Source of the DNA: Desulfovibrio sp.
GTDB lineage: Bacteria > Desulfobacterota > Desulfovibrionia > Desulfovibrionales > Desulfovibrionaceae
Length of the DNA stretch: 64,000 nt
Reading direction: 5' to 3'
Assembly (NCBI GenBank): GCA_016218665.1
Contig: JACRDI010000028.1
Span: forward strand, 62,001 to 126,000
Made by a program: the position numbers and the translations under genes. The stretch's first letter is position 1; the number at the start of each line of letters is the position of its first letter. Below the pieces are notes generated by a model, which did no database searches, had not been told where the DNA came from, and saw nothing but the letters and a program-made list of their open reading frames with translations. Below, in pieces: positions 62,501-64,000 of this stretch.

Positions 62501-64000
62501 ACCAGGGCGCGGAACTGCTCCACGGCCAGGCGGTCGGCGCGGATCTCGCTCACGTCCTGCAGGAGCGAGGGCTGGTGCAGGTAGAATTCCGGACTGTAGG
62601 CGCGGCGGGGTCCGGTGTGCTTGTTCTGCCACTCCACGCGGTTGGCGTTGTAGTCCAGAAACAGCCTGGCCACGCGGCCCATTTCATCGCTCACCCACTC
62701 CTCGCCGCTGGCCTTAAGGTAGGCGAGGTGCGGCAGGGCGAAGTCCAGGCTGCGCATCTCGTCCGCGCCGGAGCGGCGCAAGCGCTGCAACAGGTCGTTG
62801 TCGGGGATCACAAAGCCGCGCAAGGCGTCTTCCACGATGTTCTTGCCCTCCGGAGTAAGCTTGCCGTCCAGGAGGTAAGAGTCGCGGTTCTGCACGTCGA
62901 GTACGCCGTCGCGCTCCAGGGCGGGCACAAGCTTCTGCACCGCCTGGGGCGAGCTCAGGTAGTCGCGCAGGGTGTCGTAGCCGCCAACGCTGGCGGCGAA
63001 GATCTCCAGGCTCTCGCGCGAGAGTCCCTTGGCCACGGCCACGCCCTTGGTCACACGGTCCTGGCCGGTCATGGAAGGCTTGTTCAGCACGCCGGAGATG
63101 CGGCCCAGCTCCTGCGGCGTCTTCTCCGCCATGTCGAAGTCCAGGGCGCGCACAAGCACCGGCTGACGGAAGCCTTCCACCTGCTCCGGCGTGAAGCCGA
63201 AGGACTGCGCGTCCTCGCGCAGGGCCTGCACGTACTTCTGGTAGCGTTCCGGGTGCTGCGCGGCCAGGCTGCGCAGAATCATGGCCCGGCTGTTGCCGCC
63301 AAGTACAATGCCGTCGCGCGTGACGACGCTGGGCCCGCCCTCTGCCGTGGCGCTGGTGTTCACGATGTGGTCGGGGTCGAAACGGGCCACGCGCGTGGCC
63401 ACCTGCTCCTGGTGCGCGGCGGAACTGTGGTACGGGCGGTCCTGCACACCCTCGGGGTAGCCGGGCGTCTTGGCGAACTGGGAAAGCGGATCGTGGCTGG
63501 GCGTGATGGAGTCCAGCTCGCGCAGCTCGTAGCGCGCCGGCAGGCGCTCGGTCTGCGTGCCGGAAACGGCGGTGACGGGCCTGCTGCGGCCTACTGCTCG
63601 CCCGGCCTCGGCACCCTGGGGGGAATCGGGTCGCCCGGCAGCGGCGCGCCGTGCATCCGTCGCAGGATCAACTCCAGGTGCGAGGACGGGCGATTCTCCG
63701 CCAAGCCCTGTTCCAGCTCCGCCAGGGACTGCCGCTCCGCCGTCTCCCCGGACGAGGCCCACGCCAACAGGCTGGCCTGCTTCTGCTTCGACATTGCGCA
63801 CCCCCGGCGTTGGCGTTGCGGGCTGGCGCCCGCCCATGTTCACCACATCGCCCATCTGCTGGCCACGGTCAAGGCCCGGGCGCGCGCCCTCGAAATACTC
63901 ACGGTTGAACTTCCAGTTTGCGGGCACACCGTAGCGCGTGCCGGTGTTGGCCGGGGCGTACCCGGCCTTCTGCAGCATGGTTTCGATGCTGCGGCCGCCG
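56590..64000 (-). CDS. Large phage polyvalent protein (DdrB/ParB-like, metallopeptidase-like and LPD domains), 5' end beyond window
   Basis: The frame is open from the right edge to 56590 (over 2460 codons). From the N-terminal side (numbering from Met at 63978): Ala/Gly-rich linker to ~140; ParB/DdrB-like start (YELRELDSITPSHDP, SVVTRDGIVLGGNSRA) from ~150; a segment with LPGGENYRELLLTLP and NILAHVRFNERTDAEGKR; a peptidase-like MHEQCAHRGLRGLFGD motif near 1440; and a C-terminal LPD38-like part (LLTYGVTATPEFMLRNLTRD, DFSQRGDWPAIRFLC) with a hydrophobic stretch. Such multidomain proteins are packaged or injected by phages and conjugative elements to counter host defences (family knowledge). 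The region 63591-63794 is doubtful in this frame. Confidence 0.75.
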   Translation of the reverse strand, partial: GGRSIETMLQKAGYAPANTGTRYGVPANWKFNREYFEGARPGLDRGQQMGDVVNMGGRQPATPTPGVRNVEAEAGQPVGVGLVRGDGGAAVPGGAGTGLGGESPVLAPGVDPATDARRAAAGRPDSPQGAEAGRAVGRSRPVTAVSGTQTERLPARYELRELDSITPSHDPLSQFAKTPGYPEGVQDRPYHSSAAHQEQVATRVARFDPDHIVNTSATAEGGPSVVTRDGIVLGGNSRAMILRSLAAQHPERYQKYVQALREDAQSFGFTPEQVEGFRQPVLVRALDFDMAEKTPQELGRISGVLNKPSMTGQDRVTKGVAVAKGLSRESLEIFAASVGGYDTLRDYLSSPQAVQKLVPALERDGVLDVQNRDSYLLDGKLTPEGKNIVEDALRGFVIPDNDLLQRLRRSGADEMRSLDFALPHLAYLKASGEEWVSDEMGRVARLFLDYNANRVEWQNKHTGPRRAYSPEFYLHQPSLLQDVSEIRADRLAVEQFRALVHLTPREFAAVWRGAAAHLRELLTRPAMPGMQLNTASVRRIAEGAMADYDAQHGRAPASLRALQEREMAEAERTPALSAEDAAKAEEQNAKDDEAMFSGGRRAPGFYSQLERVLEAKLPGSAKAADMGATVEAWARKGDFKADELEWSSLREWLEAQGERKLAKADVLDYLRQGGVKVEEVLKGGDGKGRAGFEQGSDGGPWSVFMRSTGETVAEYENEAEARAEVQRINAVHSDTKFGQYQLPGGENYRELLLTLPTRPSMRFEDFLKGYRERFPNTRADEQMIREYWKAGHGLPREGTLAGTADPAVFRSSHFEEPNILAHVRFNERTDAEGKRILFIEEIQSDWAQKGRKEGFADASRRYTAADFEITYDPSGDKGFPWRVTQRETGDEINRAADEQTARDIVREEIERRDKWISRQTVPNAPFVKNTSAWSMLAMKRMIRWAAENGFERIAWTTGEQQAERYDLSKQVSSIVVLGRTDAATGNRSKAFNLNIPSGSTIYLGVDNAGMIDNARGLDGAKGKLLSDVVGKGLAEKLMSSESGAILTGEDLKVGGEGMKGFYDKILPSETSKLIKKWGSKVGETELDVPHIGPDKYQVEGTTDSRFAVRGPEGDIEETFPTRQEAERAAKTWNEHALEEATHRVHAFDITPQMREGAMAGQPMFAGSRTPERVRFDRIASVELTGKEIADFAAGADFGAARRAASTWAAEHGVTGTFRNAETGWDIEVTKRGIRDSMAHGAGEQKLQAVAGIPAMLERGVLVRSTGPDAKGLASHIFAAKLRIGENDYVAGLVVREDRNGRRFYDHELSNVESLDAATSKSGGASAVAEVGHPAPLQGSVMNIVRQVLGVNPDIMLSGQAHFMPGGPRTRTDGMNANTVRGALQDMQARAKNARPMEVVQSFADLPQRIRDAAAERGLDFVEGVYDPRSGKVWMVADAFSGRKRVVEVWMHEQCAHRGLRGLFGDERRFEQFLRGVYSSLGGRAGLRELADSYGYDLANPTHQLRATEEYLARLTEKIRLDEALTPQEQRTWNRVVRAVKAMLRELGIRVEYSDAEISQILRESVYWTFEGEAGGGPRGQGQLATAGASFSAAERGQNEHLDSALDKIGAPKTPLAERMKEAVADFRRGFEQGVFDQFASLRRVDREAGTELAEDSAYVAASMTTSLGSVMQAVMEHGAPVWREGGADVAGEHRGFATIFKPVAGEVDRWCAWMVGRRAEKLMAEGRENLFTPEEIHALKELGKGREQAFEQVWRDYVSFKKQVLDFAQEAGVIDPEGRKIWEHDEYIPFYRVMEEGGVKGPRDKKGIADQNSGIKTLKGGTSNIGDPFENIIRNFTHLIDASMKNHAMNLAMVNAENVGVARKMDLRWEAVKLPAGELQAALRKVFGERDAVRSMSAAQRASLQTLFRLTRPQGKDVVSVLRAGKPVYYQVSDPLLLRALTAMNQSAIGGWAMRGARFLKRLLTYGVTATPEFMLRNLTRDTISAWAVDDKGSFKPVLGSLRGLTKTLRGEADTVRMMAAGASFDGGHALGHDPAAAKLLVERVMRRHGIEAGTVLNTPQKLGRFLRDGWERWERVGQAVENSTRTEIYSRMRERGNTHLEAAFESKKIMDFSQRGDWPAIRFLCEVVPFFGARLVGLHRLGRGFMENPAAFMAKGGAVALASVALYLANKDKEEFQALEQFDRDNYYHFWLGGAHYRLPKPFEIGALFGTIPERLTEQFVDKDAQGKLFAQRMQYMLTQTFQVGFPQFMAPVVEQVANKSFFTDRPIVGQRLARLRPEEQHDAGTSATMIEAGRVTGLSPKRLEHLVNAYFGTLGTYVLGAADMVTRNALGYPEQPARRTSDLPVLRSFYREGPSRNTRQGSELYDMLRDVEATYNTVTELRRTGDLDRARELAEAERASLRLHPMASAVQDRLAVFDKRARLIQVDRAMSAEEKRVKLDELAERRNAYVKRMHATMRGRLEGQGRE
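63591..63794 (-). CDS. Nested small ORF in the +1 frame of the polyvalent locus
   Basis: A 67-aa frame (MSKQKQASLLAWASSGETAE...) preceded by GGGGGTG five bases before its ATG. Its codons end mostly in G or C, as in real genes here, whereas the long frame through the same bases has many A/T-ending codons and a Gly/Ala/Val-rich, low-complexity product. It may therefore be the true coding frame for this interval. Confidence 0.55.
   Translation of the reverse strand: MSKQKQASLLAWASSGETAERQSLAELEQGLAENRPSSHLELILRRMHGAPLPGDPIPPRVPRPGEQ

Overview
The window is a chromosomal segment of a GC-rich, probably sulfate-reducing deltaproteobacterium of the Desulfovibrio type (Desulfovibrionaceae). This is inferred from gene content and order: a shikimate/tryptophan supraoperon (aroA-tyrA-trpEGDCFBA), a NifU/NifS pair beside cysK-cysE, Rex beside the ATP synthase F0 genes, a short MetH lacking its reactivation domain, and dispersed GC-rich palindromic intergenic repeats. 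No species can be named from the sequence alone.

Layout. 1-7918: end of aroA, then tyrA and trpEGDCFBA, tightly packed with several overlaps. Between tyrA and trpE lies what looks like a transcription attenuator whose 'leader peptide' is the C-terminus of TyrA itself: three consecutive Trp codons, the tyrA stop, and two mutually exclusive hairpins, the second followed by a T-run. 7919-14545: proS and ispG on the minus strand, separated by an insertion of Rhs C-terminal modules (phospholipase A2-like toxin tips with paralogous membrane immunity proteins), then a GT9 glycosyltransferase. 14649-24450: a central-carbon and envelope block (glpX, a DJ-1/PfpI protein with a histone H1-like tail, tkt, rpiB, lipoproteins, TPR and HD proteins) and the heat-shock sigma factor rpoH. 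24729-33787: metH, a thioredoxin-like lipoprotein, a GNAT acetyltransferase, hpt, a zinc-ribbon membrane protein, an AguB-type amidase, nifU and nifS. 34012-41671: cysK, cysE, a HIT protein, an IHF/HU protein, SPOR and LysM lipoproteins, and an unusual Lon-type protease. 41933-49570: F0 genes (atpZ-type, atpI, atpB, atpE), rex, cheD, an exported acetolactate decarboxylase, a glycosyltransferase, an AMIN-domain protein, and pstB-phoU behind a candidate Pho box. 49993-51149: a DciA-like protein, a Rho-N-like small protein, and tRNA-Gln and tRNA-Glu.

51150-64000 is an integrated element (prophage or related) that begins at the 3' end of tRNA-Glu and runs off the window. It has a leftward integration operon (Cro-like regulator, double ribbon-helix-helix protein, Xis-like HTH, tyrosine integrase), a divergent CI-like repressor, an AT-rich cargo segment (Sel1-repeat protein, ClpP-class serine proteinase, small partner), and a >2460-codon polyvalent phage protein on the minus strand.

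How the parts relate. The supraoperon couples the last shikimate steps to Trp synthesis, and the attenuator could match trp transcription to charged tRNA-Trp while leaving aroA-tyrA expressed. The cysE/cysK and nifS/nifU genes form a cysteine-to-Fe-S-cluster line. Rex beside the F0 genes suggests redox control of energy conservation; a 14/18 Rex-type site precedes rex. Most likely 'new biology' in the window: the tyrA-embedded trp attenuator, the Rhs/PLA2 toxin-immunity tail array, a 17-bp perfect inverted repeat before cysK, and a frame-switching nested gene in the polyvalent locus.
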